A DNA stretch of 64,000 nt from Pocillopora verrucosa. Taxonomy: Eukaryota > Cnidaria > Anthozoa > Scleractinia > Pocilloporidae. The stretch spans positions 10,557,414 to 10,621,413 of the forward strand of contig NC_089321.1 of assembly GCF_036669915.1 (NCBI RefSeq), written 5' to 3'. Below the pieces are notes generated by a model that was not told the origin of the DNA, did not search any database, and saw only the letters and a program-made list of their open reading frames with translations. This document shows, one piece after another, positions 35,766 through 48,098 of the stretch. The first letter of the stretch is position 1. Every line of letters begins with the position of its first letter. The position numbers were made by a program, and so were the translations under genes.

Positions 35766-38700
35766 TCACTTATCCTTCTCTTCTCTGACTTGCCATCCAA
35801 GCACTCTTCTGTCGAAACCACATGAAAACAAATTGCAAGCCTTAGCGCTGGTTTCCTCTCCCCAAGAAGTACAGCAAACCATTCGTTGATGACCCTGAAA
35901 TTCGAACAGAATAATTCAGTGAAGTGGTTTCCGGGAAAATTTGGGAGAACTAAAACTAAGGACACCAAGTCTAACCAATCACAGTTATGATAGCAACTTA
36001 TCTAGCCAATCAGAACTCAAAGAAAACCATGCAGTTGGTGCTGCTGAAGGGAAGACTTACGACGAGCATCACGAAAGAAATCATAACAGCGAATCAGGAC
36101 AAACGAAAATTTTCCAGGAAGCCAATTAGAACTTGATGTAAAAACAAGCTCTTTGCCAAAAGAGCAAGAAGGCTTGAGTACAAAAGTCGCGACTTGTTTT
36201 GATTTGCATTTGATTGGTCAAATAGGTGGCGCGAGTTTTCTAGACCAATCAAATGGCGCGGTACTCGAAAGACCAATGCAATCCCAGTTACCAGCGACAT
36301 TGAAGTGAAAATTGCTCTATCAAACTGTTGCATAGAGTCCAACCAGAGTTCAAGATACAGACATACACTTACCTGACCATTCCTACGAGGCAGTCGCGCG
36401 AGTCGCACTCCACTGATGTCAAACAGGCGAATATGCCGATTGTCGTGAGGAAGGGCAATCACGTTATTTACTGGTGATACGGAGAGTCTGTGGAAACAAT
36501 TTAAACATTTATTGAAATAATTGGAACAGAATGCATTCTTGGAAGGTACTGTGAGGTTATTTTAACTTTGAAGTTGAGGATTTTTCAGATTGAGACAAGC
36601 CACTTGAAAAAAGAGCCTGAGTACAAAGGAAAAACTGCTGATCGAGTGCCTTAGCCCCAGTTTTGTCTCCATTACATGTGCTATGATTCAATTACCTGTT
36701 AATGGACGAATCTGTGCTGATTGTTGTCAAAGGAGAGCGCATGTTCTTCAGATCCCAGACCTAAGAGAAAATGTTTCCAGACTGAGTCTCCAGAAGGCGC
36801 AGCGAAAACAGCGTGAGCAGATTTCTTTAAAACTGCCTGCTCGCCTTATGTAGACCTCCTTTATTCAATCTACCAATCATGTCAGAGCCAGTGCCTATCT
36901 TTCACTCTGACCCCTTAATTTCGAATTCCATTGCTCTATATTAAATAACACTCCCTCCTCTCTGCAAAGCGGAATCCTCAATCCTCCCCAACCTGGGCTA
37001 GATCCCCATTCGGCAACATCCAGACCTCAACCTTTCAATAGTACCACTCGACACTGACCTTAACACCTTTCACCCTGATGACGCTACATCATAGTTCCCA
37101 ACCCCCAACTGTTCGGTTTTCCCATCCCTATCTCCTGAGCCATAATCCCCATCTCCTGTTCCCCAATTCATCTTTCCTCGTGCCCTAGTCGCTAGTCCAT
37201 CCTGCTTCAGTTTCCTATATCCCTAGTTCCCATTCCCTTTCAACATACCTTGATCATACCCCTATTTTCAGTTTCCCCCAGATCCCCGCTCAGTATCTCC
37301 CAGTCCCTTTTGCACAATTCTTAATCCCCTGTATCTGGAATCACAATACCCGTCCCCAAACAAATAACACAGAAAGGAACACTAACCTTAACGGTTCTAT
37401 CGTCACTGCCACTTACAACGATATCCTTTGTCGTGAAAGCAGTTGATCTGACCGTGCTGTGAACAAACAACAACACTTGCAAATGAATTTTTGATGGGGC
37501 AAATTAAATAGACGGAACATTTTTCCTTCACTTAGCTGCCAGAGTAATAACAGAACAGTTACGAGACTTCTTCCGTTAATAATTCATAGAATCAGTTTAC
37601 ACCAATACCCTTACAACATCATTCACTTCCCACGCAGCTGAAATATGTCAGGTTTTCTTAAAAATTTCCAAGCAATTGATTTTTGTCTTACTCAGAGTGT
37701 CCCTGGAACACATTGACTGAATGAATGGAAGGTGTCCGAAAGTCCCACAAACGGAATGTTGTGTCTGTAGACGAGGTGACAATCAGTTGCTGAGTGGGGT
37801 GGGTACAGGTATGTGTTAGTTCTTGATCATGACCTGACAGAAGAAATGTGAAATTATATTGTCAATATTTCATTCCTTGGATTGCATTCAAAGTATTAGA
37901 TTTAAGGCTAGTCAACCAAAATTAATACAAATATAGAGTAAAGTTGTTTTTAAGCTGAAGAGAAATTATCCTCCAAGTTTTAACACCAGCTTAGCTTTCT
38001 CTTTATTAACCAGTATCAACAACAGTGATCTATACATTATTTTTTATCTCTTTACACACTAAAATCAGTATACATATTCTCCATACTGTTCTTTATACAT
38101 TTCCTGAGATGCTAACAAGGAGAATTTGTATAACAATCAAAAGCTTCTTTCCTTGGTGATCATTTCCTTTATTCTCATGACCTTAATGTGTGATTCAGGG
38201 ATGATATTGAAGGGAGAAATTTGATGCTAGTCACTCTTAATGTTTAAAGGGTTAAGTTACAGTTGCCCAACCTGCAAATAGCAGGTAATAGTCTTGGTGG
38301 AACATTCTATTTAACCCTTTACCTCCCATGAGTGACCAAGACATAATTTCTCCTTTCAAAATCCATTCAATATCAAGTTGACAAGTGATGAGAATAAAGG
38401 AAAATATCAACTAGGGGATTGTTAGTTGATTCAATACCAAATTCTCCAAACTTACATCATAAGAATTGTATGGCAGACAGTAAGGAGAATTACCAATGAG
38501 ATCTTTGGAGTGATACAGTTAAATCAATTCAAACACAAAAACACTTCAATCACATAGTTACCAGTCAACTGATGAACTTGTTCAGCAGTCTCCACATCCC
38601 ACAGTTTAGCACTTCGATCCCACGAAGCAGTGACCACCTGCTTCCCTGAAGTGAACCAATCAGCAGCAATCACTGCACCTTTGTGGAAAAATAGAGTTGG

Positions 38701-41700
38701 AGTAAGAGAAAAAAGGAAAAATTTAATGAAAGGAAAATGGAAAAAGTAAAAAAAAAAAAGAAATGTAAGGAAAGCAATGTACCATCATGTCCCTTCAATT
38801 CACATAGAGGAGATTTCAAAACAAAAGCAGCAATTCCTGCATCTACATTGTCAAATCCTAAAAAAGAAAATTCAATCAATGGTTATCAAATACTATTTAA
38901 CAGATGAAAAGAATACAATTTTAGACAGAAACAGTATGATCTACTGCAGTAGAAAAACTGGCCAAATAGTTTTTAACTGAAAAAATACTTATAACTAAGT
39001 AACAGGGAAACACAGTTTAAGGAGTAAAAATGTCAATTGGTATAATGAAGGGCTACTTGAGATGAAGTAACCAAGGGTCTCTTGAAACATTTACACATAT
39101 TCATGAATGTATATCATTCCATCTCATACCAGTCTGCAGCTTAAAGGTATAATTGATTATACAGTCACATACCATCAATTTCCTCATCTGTTACGTTGTC
39201 TGCTTCATCTGCTGATCCTGGATGGGAGCGCTGAAAGAAACAAAAAAAAGGAGTAAATAGCAAGAGCCTCCTCAGGAAAATTAAATGAATCCTCTAACAA
39301 TGTTCAAATTTAACTAAAGCCACCAGAAGCTTTCAGAATTCAGTTATTCTAAGAGAAGTTTCCATCAAGGCAATATTTCTCAGAAGAAAATTAAAGTGTC
39401 ACACTTTTACCAGTGACATATTTTATGACATCCAGTTAATTAGCAACCCATTCTCTTAAAATGTTCTCAAAACAATACCTCAAGGGAAGGATGAAAATTT
39501 CCTTAAAATCAGGACCCAGTTGCATGAAGGCCAATCCAAGGTTAAAATTTTAATTTTAGCACCAGCCCCAAGTTAAATTTTAATCTAGGTTTCCTTATTC
39601 CTTTCTTCAAAAGCCTTTTCAGGATGATTTTCTTTCTTCTTTTTAGAGTATCTAATTATCAAATTGTAGACAAAAAATTTATACCAAATGTTTTTTTAAA
39701 GCTTTAAGATTTGCAATCGAATTTCACACTAACCCTGGGTTACGGTATCTTGACCCAGCTTTGAACAACTTAGCTCAGCTGCCTCACCTGTTCTGGAGTT
39801 GAATCTAATGCCCTCCATATATGACAAGTACCATCTCCTGATCCTGAAAAGAAATTACCAGTGCTCACAAAATTGAATCAAAGGCACATGATAGGTAAGA
39901 ACTTAAGACAAACTTTCTAAGCCAATCAGCTGTGACCAAAAAATTAGAAGTATGCCCAACTATTTGCAATATAAAAAAATTCATATCTGCCCAGTTACTG
40001 AAAACCATTGACAATAAGCAACAACGGAAATCAAATTACCCCACACTGGTTAGTAGGCACTTTGGAAATTACTCAGATCATGGACATTGTCCATGAAAAC
40101 AATTTCAACCTTGTTTTGACCATTTTTGACAGTAATTTTTTTACAACCATTAAGAGTACAGATTGTAGAAAATTCAGGATTAGCTTGAATTTTTTAAAAA
40201 GAAATTGTGATCTTTATTTGTAAATTACCTGTACAAATTATTGCATCAGTTGGATGAAATCTTATGGAATTCACTGCAAAATAAAATAGATGAAAGACTA
40301 TCATTACTGATTTGAAAATCACTCCCAAGATCTAATTTGTAATTCTTCTTACTATCTGCCATACAGTTCTTGTGATGTCACTTCCGAGAATTTGGTTTTG
40401 TATCAAAAAATAATCTCCTAATTGATATTTTTCTTCATTCTCATCACTTTTCTGCTTGTAATAGTATGGATATTGTAGGGAGAAATTACATCTTAGTCAC
40501 TTCTTGGACTTAAGGGTTTAAGTCAAATAAGAGACCTTCAACCAAACTTAAATCCCCTTACAGTAACAATTACAAATAAATAAAAGAATGAATTCAAAGT
40601 CTGCAGTTCCATTCAGTTCTATGAAAATTAACATCCCTAGTTTGCATGGCAATGTACTTAGTATGCAAAATCAATTTAACTCTATGCATGTGTGTACCTG
40701 ATCCATTATGGCCCAAGTATTTGAGTAGACACTGCCCTGTTTCTGCATCCCATAGTCTGGCTGAACGATCTGTAATCAAACATGTTGGAGGTTACTACAC
40801 CAAGATACAAATGCAATGCAATGCAAGACTCCTTCTCCATCTCTATATAGAATCACCACATTATTTAATATGTTGTTATGTAACTGTAATAATTGAGTGC
40901 AGAGAGAGTGCAGAGGTTTGGAGTCAAATTATCTTTTATAGGGAGCCACAAGGTAATCAGTTTCACTACTGTCACATGTTCTCCTCTTAAAATAAAGCCT
41001 ATTGATCGATTGATTGAGCCCACTGACAACTTGCAAAGATGTTTCAAGTTACAGAGTGCTCAAGATATTCTGTGTAAATTCCTAAACCTTTAACTCCCAG
41101 AAGTGACCAACATATAACTTTTCCTTATAGTATCTATATGTTATTCAGCAAAAAGGTAGTGAGAGTATTCAAACTGGTCAATGGGGAGCATTGACAATCC
41201 AATCTTGGGAGTTAGAAGGTTAATAATCTGCAGCCAGGTTCTAGATGACAGCAATGACCTCTGTCAATGCCAAGGGACACAGCCTAGATCTAGGATATGC
41301 TGGGTAAAATAATTTTAGCAGTCACACACTTACATGAGTCTGTACTAAGAGATGCTACAAAGTTAGAGATATTGAGCACAAGGCATTGAGATAAACACAC
41401 ACAAGTATACATTCAGGTACAGGGCATGAGAGTTGAAGGGTTAACAGGTTCACTAACCAGCTGATGCTGTTCCTATCATGGTGGATGAGTGTCTAGCACA
41501 CGACACTTCCCACACTCCGTCTCTATGTCCAGCATAGCTCCGTGTCCTATGGCATTCAATGCTAGGCCCTTGATTTGGAGTCTTGAAACTCGAGACAATC
41601 TGCAGTATCAAGCATTTGTGGATCAAACAGAGGAACAGAGGAACAAAGAAACAAAAAAAAAACAACAACAATATACTTACTGTAAAAAAAAAAAAAAAAA

Positions 41701-44700
41701 GACCTCTCCTTTTTTGGCATTTAGCCAAACAAATTATGCAGTATTTGCTTGCTAAAATAATTATGATTGTTTTAAAAAAGATAACTACCATGTGGAAATG
41801 TCTGTTTGAATGTTACATGTACCTTACTGGTGGAAGCTTTATAGGTAGTTTTCAGCTTCTGCGACATCAACTGACTTGCAGCTGTAATTCAAATAATAGG
41901 CATTTGATGAGTTTGGAGCCCTGATAACCCTTAAATCCCTCTGAGTAACTAACATCTAATTTCATCCAGCAATATCACTACTGGTCACATATGAACTCTT
42001 TCATTCCCAAGAAATTCTCCTCACTGTCTGCCATATGCTAGCCCATTTCCAAATTGCCTTTGGTATCTTTTCCAAAGCTAGTCCTAGTATCATTATAAGT
42101 TTTCATTCAGGTGCAGATTAAACTCATTTCCATACCAATGGTTGAGCACAAGGCCTTGATTTAAAATAGAGGCCAAAAGTAATTTGGACATAGCCTATTC
42201 TTGTGATGCTACACATGTACTTTACGAATTTGGTATTGGATCAACAAATAATAATCCCCTAATTTATTTTTTACTTTATTCTCTTCACATGTCTGCTTGA
42301 TGATGTATTAATAAAGTGGGGAGAAATTCTGTCTTTGTCACTCATGGGAGAGAAAGGGTTGAGATTATGAGAATGAAAAAAACAAGAGAAATTAGTCTTA
42401 GTAGTTAAACAAATTCTCCTTGTCAATAGCATAGGAAATGTATACAGAACAGTATGGAGAAAGAACATACTGAAATTGAGGTGTAAAAGGTTACTGTGAT
42501 ATAATGATCTATTAAAAATTTCAGTTCTAATGGAGACATACATGGTTTTTTTCCATATCCAGGTTTAGCTGGGCCACCATCAGTTGAGGCTTCTCCATCC
42601 AGTATCTTCTCTCCTCCATTGAGCACAAGATCCAACTTCTCATTCAAAGCTTCAACTCTCTCTTGCACTGTAATGGTAAAACCACAAACAAACAAGATGA
42701 ATACCACAAAAAAAAAAACACGCAAAAGCTATGCTTTATATAAATTTTAGAAAAGAACTTTTCCATCAGTTCCTGGAAGCTGCTTCAAGAAGTAACTCAA
42801 AACAATACAAATGCATAACTTCATCTTTAATTCAAGTGCAATTATGTTTATTTGATATTAAATAAATATATAGCACAAGCAGCATATGGCCTTTAGGGTT
42901 AGTCAAGACAGCTGGTCTATAAAAGCACATATTACATATGTATTTTTCTATTTTACCCAAATACTCCATAGATGTCTACAAAGGAACACCTGGTTTTGTG
43001 TATGTGATAAATTACTTGCTCTTATCTGCTCCAGAGATGTTTGCAGACCCTGTTGCACTTAAAGTTGAAATATTAATGTTAAGATGATTCCTTGTGATAA
43101 TGTGACCTCTACTTTTTCTGTAATGCATTTCCAAAAGTCTTCTTTCAATGTTTTAAATCTGAACAAAAATATTTACTGGATCATAAGGGTTGTATCTGAG
43201 AAATTAGGCTGCAGGCTGAAATTTCATTTGATGCCACTCCGAGATAACATTTGATCTAAAACAAATGTTGTAAGTGCATACCGTATCCTCAGAAGAGCCT
43301 GCTGTACTTTGCCAAGCAATTGCAACCAAAAGTTTGCTGGCAGTCTGTGTTTAGTAACAACCATGGATCATTTTCACTTATAATAGATTTTCATTTTAAA
43401 AGGAGGAGGTAAATCAAGATGCAAGGTAAATCAATTTCAAAAGTAAGCAGGTGGGTTCAAACAATATCAAATATGATAAATGTGCTCTCTCACTATCAGC
43501 ACAGAATTGTATCTGTGTTATTGTTGTAAGCAACGCGACAAATAGACCCCTGTTTCAATTCAAACTCATTTTACAAGACTTTAGCCAGCCTGTATCAATT
43601 TGATCATAATGGGAGGCCATCACTTATGTCCAAAAATGCATGCAGTAACAAAAATGGCAGATTTGTCAAAGTGAGTGAATGTTTATAGATTTTACAATTT
43701 TGGCAAATTTTAGTTAAATTTTGTCGAAGCAAAATCAGCTTGGCAGAAAATTGATGATTTTGACCAATTTTAGTCAAATTCATCAGAATGAAATCAGCTT
43801 GGCCAATTAGAAGATTTTTACAAAATTTTGCCATTTTCACTACTGCATGCATTTCTGGACATTACAGGACAGTGACCAAGCAGTTAAACACACAAATGAT
43901 TTGCATTTGTCCTTTCAAGGTTTCCTGCACCAAATACAGAATCATATTGATTTCTAATCTTCATTCAAAGTCAAAATAACTACTGGTAGCTACATTAAAA
44001 ATGGTCGAATCCTCTAAAATTACAATACTATTAGCTAAAGCTGTATTTCATTATGATACTGCCAACATCGATTCAAATTACATGTTTGTATGTGGTTATG
44101 TTCACCTAGGCACTTAACAAAATTCATGAATAACAACCTCATCTGTACATGTGTATTTTTGAATCAACAATTTTAAATAGAAGACTTAGGTGCACTAGTT
44201 TGAGGAAAATTAAAGAATTTGAGAAGTTTGTTCCATGGAACAGTATATTTTATATCAGCTATTTTGCACTTGACTTAAAATATTGAAATTTGGTTACCTG
44301 TTAGGTTACCAAATATTGATTAATAATTAATTCACATAATATTTACAGAGCTTTTTCCCTTTACCTTCTCTAAGTCCACTGAATACAAAAAGTGCAAAAT
44401 GTGACAAGGAATCTGCATTTGCCATTTCTTAAATTCAATTTCCATTAAAAGAATAGCAGAGAAATATTTAACAGCTTGAAATTACTCAATTCAAACACTT
44501 TTAAGAGTATGAGTATTAAACTTATCAACCGAAAACAGTAACAGTAATTTACATTAGGTAAGTTAAAAAATGACATGTTAATCACAAAAGCAAAGGAATA
44601 GGATTCTTAAAGAAGATGAATCCGTTGTATCTGCGCTTAAATAAAAATTGGATACTCCTCGCGTTTCAGTTTCACATGGGAGAATAAAATATAGCATGCT

Positions 44701-45263
44701 ACACTGTGAAACAGAACAATATTTTTAATTATCTTAGCAAGATGAAACGAATGTATTTCGCATCTTAATTTTCCATTGAATAACAAAATTTTAAAAAGTG
44801 AAAGTTCACAATCTTAACAAAACAGCAAGAACATTTAACTCAATAGAGGAGAACTTGGTTCACTGGTGGGTCAAACAAGAGGAAGTTTTCATTAAAATTC
44901 CCTCCCAGAGACGGACGCAGAATGAGAAGAAGAGGTTTTCGGATTAGCGCGCTAATGAATAACAATAGGTCGAGAGTTAAAGTGCTAAGTTTATGTAAAC
45001 TACAGAGTGCATGCATCAGAAGAAGACATGATTCACTTACAGGCAATGTTTTCAGCGTGTAGGCACTCAAATTCTCTTTCAATCTGAGCAAAGAGTGTCC
45101 ATAATCTTGAACGAACTTCTGGCGGAAGAGAGGTCTCTCGATCTTGGTCAAACGCGTCATGGCGTAATCTTTCGGAGCCCATTCGGTTTGGCGAGCGCAC
45201 TGTACGCCGTATCGAAAGTCGTTTAGGCTTTATTTTAATGCTACCTGCTTGCTGCTTGCTCAT
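35766..45263 (-). CDS. WDR37: WD repeat-containing protein 37
   Basis: Fifteen coding exons on the minus strand: 45263-45041, 42667-42542, 41881-41823, 41599-41458, 40769-40698, 40273-40229, 39843-39788, 39230-39173, 38857-38783, 38678-38562, 37833-37692, 37456-37387, 36760-36696, 36487-36373, 35894-35766. All junctions keep frame and total 497 residues (human 494). The N-terminus has [10 protein letters not shown] and [10 protein letters not shown], as in vertebrate WDR37, then [22 protein letters not shown] repeats follow: [97 protein letters not shown]. The specific C-terminal [20 protein letters not shown] and MVCC..W blocks settle identity. It is a cytoplasmic/nuclear beta-propeller scaffold; vertebrate WDR37 pairs with PACS1/PACS2. 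Start chosen at MSKQQ because upstream in-frame sequence is not conserved-looking. Confidence 0.96.
35955..36290. repeat. CCAAT-rich interspersed repeat, copy 3 (broken)
   Basis: Blocks TAACCAATCACAGTTATGAT, AGCCAATCAGAACTCAAAG, TTTGATTGGTCAAATAGGTG and CTAGACCAATCAAATGGCGC recur in the same order as parts of the copies near 5.2 and 49.7 kb. Located in the last WDR37 intron. Confidence 0.6.
38049..38255 (+). repeat. ~205-bp repeat, family B, in WDR37 intron
   Basis: CTTTACACACTAAAATCAGT start, CATACTGTTCTTTATACATT and GGTGATCATTTCCTTTATTC interior, AATGTTTAAAGGGTTAA end. Confidence 0.8.
38311..38522 (+). repeat. ~210-bp repeat, family C, in WDR37 intron
   Basis: TTAACCCTTTACCTCCCATG start, GAGTGACCAAGACATAATTT, TGTTAGTTGATTCAATACCA and AATTGTATGGCAGACAGTAA interior, TGATACAGTTAA end. 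One of the best-preserved C copies. Confidence 0.82.
40321..40520 (-). repeat. ~200-bp repeat, family C, in WDR37 intron
   Basis: Reverse copy: ACTCCCAAGATCTAATTTGT, ACTATCTGCCATACAGTTCT and CACTTCTTGGACTTAAGGGT blocks. Confidence 0.75.
41087..41222 (-). repeat. internally deleted family A repeat in WDR37 intron
   Basis: CCTTTAACTCCCAGAAGTGA at one end and TCTTGGGAGTTAGAAGGTTA at the other, with about 70 bp of the family A interior missing. Confidence 0.7.
41996..42360 (-). repeat. family C repeat interrupted by about 150 bp
   Basis: Left piece from 41996 (TCTTTCATTCCCAAGAAATT, ACTGTCTGCCATATG). The right piece runs from about 42200 (ATTTGGTATTGGATCAACAA) to GTCACTCATGGGAGAGAAAG near 42360. 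The sequence between does not match the family. Confidence 0.55.
42388..42493 (-). repeat. partial family B repeat in WDR37 intron
   Basis: GTTAAACAAATTCTCCTTGT, ACAGAACAGTATGGAGAA and AGGTGTAAAAGGTTA are the reverse of the family B left half. Confidence 0.6.
43628..43860. mobile_element. small element with inverted ends and an internal duplication
   Basis: The left end GTCCAAAAATGCATGCAGTA pairs with the right end TACTGCATGCATTTCTGGAC; the pairing extends over about 30 bp. Inside, a ~60-bp unit occurs twice (roughly 43685-43740 and 43748-43802), each with a TTTTAGT(T/C)AAATT block and AAATCAGCTTGGC. No clear target duplication is visible. It lies in WDR37 intron 1. Confidence 0.6.
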
Positions 45264-45647
45264 GACTCGGCAGCAGGTTGGAAATGGTGTAAAATAGTTG
45301 TAGTCCCGCGCACTGGACACATAAACCTGGAAAATTTCCAATGTTTGCCGACGACTTGAAGAAGTAGACCGCTGATTAAGTGCAGCATGCATTATAAACA
45401 ACAAGGTACTCCTGGATCGTGCGCGCCGGTTTCACGCACTCGCGCTCAGCGAGGACACGCGCGAGTTACACGACACGACCCACGTGCCGCTGCGCTAAGC
45501 ACAATCTTGGAAGAGAGTCATCAGTTTGCCTCCATATTGCTTGATTAGAAGAGTGACCTTTGATCATTCCTGAGGTTTATTGAACTACCCAATTCGTTTT
45601 CCAATGGTAACCAAAGCTTAAGAACCGTGCATCGCCAACCGTTAAAG
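45264..45647. promoter_or_regulatory. WDR37 promoter, probably divergent
   Basis: GC-rich for this window, with CGCGCGCCGG and GACACGCGCGAG stretches near 45420-45465 and an E-box-like CCACGTGCC near 45480. An ATG at 45648 on the plus strand, followed by a basic open frame, could start a transcript running the other way, but that start is not proven. Confidence 0.5.
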
Positions 45648-46176
45648 ATGGCTATAAGAAGTAAAAGGACACGTTGCCGCTGGAAACGGAACCAATTATC
45701 CGTGACAACAACACGATTTTGAAAACGTGTTTACCAAACCTCCGTCGCGCCTCACTCAACTGTAAATCGTTGTATTTCACTCAGACATCATTCGTTTGCC
45801 ATGATAAAAGCATCAACTGAAACACATAATTTGAGAGAGCTCTATTCTCTAGAGTTTCCTTGAAAAACATCAAACGTAACATGATCATTTGAGAAAACTC
45901 TATTCTTTAGAGTTGATATGTCTTTTTAAAGTAAAATGAAGCGTCAGATGGTAATTAAGTTTTTAGAAAGTGTTCTCAGATTCTCCAGCTACAAAAACGT
46001 ATCACCATATATAAATTATCACTTAACCGATCACTACTGGTCAGTATCCTCGCCGTTAGCATTCAGGTCACGTTTATTCCTCCGAAGCGGTCACAACATT
46101 TATATCCGACCTGGAATAATGCCTGAATCATCCAAGATGCTTTTGACTGTGCTTCTGTCATAATTTTTACTCTCAG

Positions 46177-47694
46177 GCCTCCCTCTTACTCGTGGAAAGC
46201 TTCAAGCACACTGCAGGTCCGGCTTGGCTTTCCGTCGTGATCAGAATGAATCTTCGGTTTTAACCATCACTGACACAGTTTCTAGCGATAGTAAAGTTCA
46301 ACAATCTTTCGTAATGAAGGAAGAGCAATCCAAACAGTTTCTACGTTTAAAAGCCAAGAGGAACGACGGCTATGAAGGTGAAAATATAAATTTAATTGAG
46401 CCTCTCTCTATCATGATTTAATTAAATCATTTCTTCTATCTAAGGTGAGCGTTGACGACCACGCCCCTCCGACATTTACCACGTTGTATGAAATCATTGT
46501 TTTATTTGCAAAGCCAGTTTTTCGTACCGACCCTTGTACACGGGAACAAGTTTAAGCGCAATCGTAGCATCACTTGTTTAGTCTCAACGGCCAGTTTGTC
46601 AGTTTGTCCTCCACCTATATTGACCGACGGTCACCCAGGCTAAACCATTCAAATACAACTGACAATAACCTCTGAAATCAGGCCTACTCTGAGACCTTAA
46701 GTCGCCTTGAGTCGCCTTAAGTCGCCTTAAGTCGCCTAAAGTCGCCTTAAGTTTCTCTTGGTTGCTATTGGTTACGCATTGTTTTAAGTGTTCCACCCTT
46801 CCCAATTGAACCTGTCCACTCCATTCCAATCACAAGGATCAGAGGAGGAGGTATGGTGGCTGAATGGTTGTGCACTGGATTCAACATTAAGCAGTCCAGT
46901 TTTAGTCCCTAGCGTTGGAGCATTGCATCTTGTTCTTCGGCAAGATACTGTAAGCTTCATAGTGTCTCACCTATTGCGGATGTAAATATGGGTACTGGTT
47001 GGGGGGGGGGGGGGGGGAGAAGGTAACCCTGCATATGAGTTAGTGTCAGGACGGCAATGGCTTCCATTTACACGGAAACCCCTTGTGAAAATAGTCATGA
47101 AATCAGTGATAGCACTTTGAACTTAAATGTCCTTCACGCATTGCATCATTGCAAATTATCTCTCTTCTTAGGACTGTTAAGACGTTTGACCCCCATGTGA
47201 AATCGATTTTAAGAGCTCCTGAAATCAAAAGATTATGGTATGGTACGTTATTTTCTTTTATGTGCTAAGTGTTGAGCCAACATACGTTATTATACATTAG
47301 ATTTACTATGAAAAGCCGAAGGCTTCGGCAGATAACTCAGCCCTCGGCATTGATGATTCATGATATCCTGATCAACCTCATCCAATAATTGCTTATTTAT
47401 AGTACATGGTGTAGCTCATGAACGACCGCAGACCGCGAAATCCGGTCCGAATCCTCAAATCCTCAAATCCTCATTTCAGCTCGAGAGATTCGACCTCCAC
47501 CACTCATTTGGGAGAGTTACTGGGAGGACCTTGGGGAATTAGATTTGTCTCGAAGGACTTGTCAAGATCTCTCACACCTACGACAAATGAACTGTCACGA
47601 TGATTACGGGAGGCCATGCCGTAAGAAAAAAAATCTGGAGAGAGAGCTAAAAAAAGCGACAAATGGATATTTGCATCACAATCGACAAGTGTAA
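46177..47694 (+). CDS. unrecognised multi-exon gene (partial model)
   Basis: Three exons chain with the frame kept: 46445-46485 (reads VSVDDHAPPTFTT), 47172-47242 (TVKTFDPHVKSILRAPEIKR, donor G|GTACGT) and 47480-47694 (REIRPPPLIWESYWEDLGEL through ELKKATNGYLHHNRQV to a TAA). Each has a good acceptor (ATCTAAG, TTCTTAG, ATTTCAG). An exon upstream at 46177-46377 is also open and coding-like (SSVLTITDTVSSDSKVQQSF). Its best donor (GAAG|GTGAAA) is out of phase with 46445; an alternative weaker donor at 46310 (TTC|GTAATG) would be in phase. The start is unproven; one candidate is the ATG at 45648. The product would be a hydrophilic protein with a basic, Cys-containing C-terminus. I recognise no family. 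The last exon lacks any Met start, so open-frame scans miss it. Located between WDR37 (head-to-head) and the small Cys-rich gene. Confidence 0.55.
46697..46751. repeat. 10-bp minisatellite TTAAGTCGCC, about 5.5 units
   Basis: Five and a half head-to-tail copies with single-base variants (TTGAGTCGCC, TAAAGTCGCC). It lies in an intron of the gene model above. Confidence 0.9.
46851..47040 (+). mobile_element. tRNA-derived SINE with poly-G tract
   Basis: GGTGGCTGAATGGTTGTGCA, then GGATTCAACATTAAGCAGTC, and a degraded B box (CAGTTTTAGTCCC) are a worn tRNA-like head. CATCTTGTTCTTCGGCAAGA and TGTAAATATGGGTACTGG are the tail blocks seen in the other copies. A run of about 18 G follows near 46998-47018. 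It is not a functional tRNA. Confidence 0.7.
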
Positions 47695-48098
47695 ACAAAC
47701 CGCGAATGAAGTAAAATACTTTCAAATTATTTGCAGCCAAACAAGAGAAAAAAGACAATCTCAATGCTGTTTTTTCCTTGTCGCGCGAAATTGATCTGAC
47801 TGGGACTTTACATGCTGTATTGGTGTGCTAAGTTGCGTAACTTTACTGTGGTATGTTTACATTTTTGATTAACATTTGAAAGAGATAAGTGAACCTTCTT
47901 ATACAGGAAATTCTAAGGTTGGATCAATATTGCTTCGCACGCTTACCATGTGTCGCTGGGGTTGCCGTGAAAATGATATGGTGGGTTAATGCATTTGTAG
48001 CAATGCGAAGTTATTACTCGGCTCTGCCTGTTTACTTCGGAACGTTTAGAAGTTTTGAGAGTTTAGAAAACTCCAGAGCAAGATTGATTTAATTTGTA

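Noticed and set aside
35648..35968. 106-codon minus-strand open frame
   Set aside because: Overlaps the last WDR37 exon in another frame; the WDR37 frame is supported by the family C-terminus and the in-phase acceptor.
46851..46925. tRNA gene
   Set aside because: The tRNA-like head belongs to a degraded SINE; the B box is broken and no cloverleaf can be drawn.
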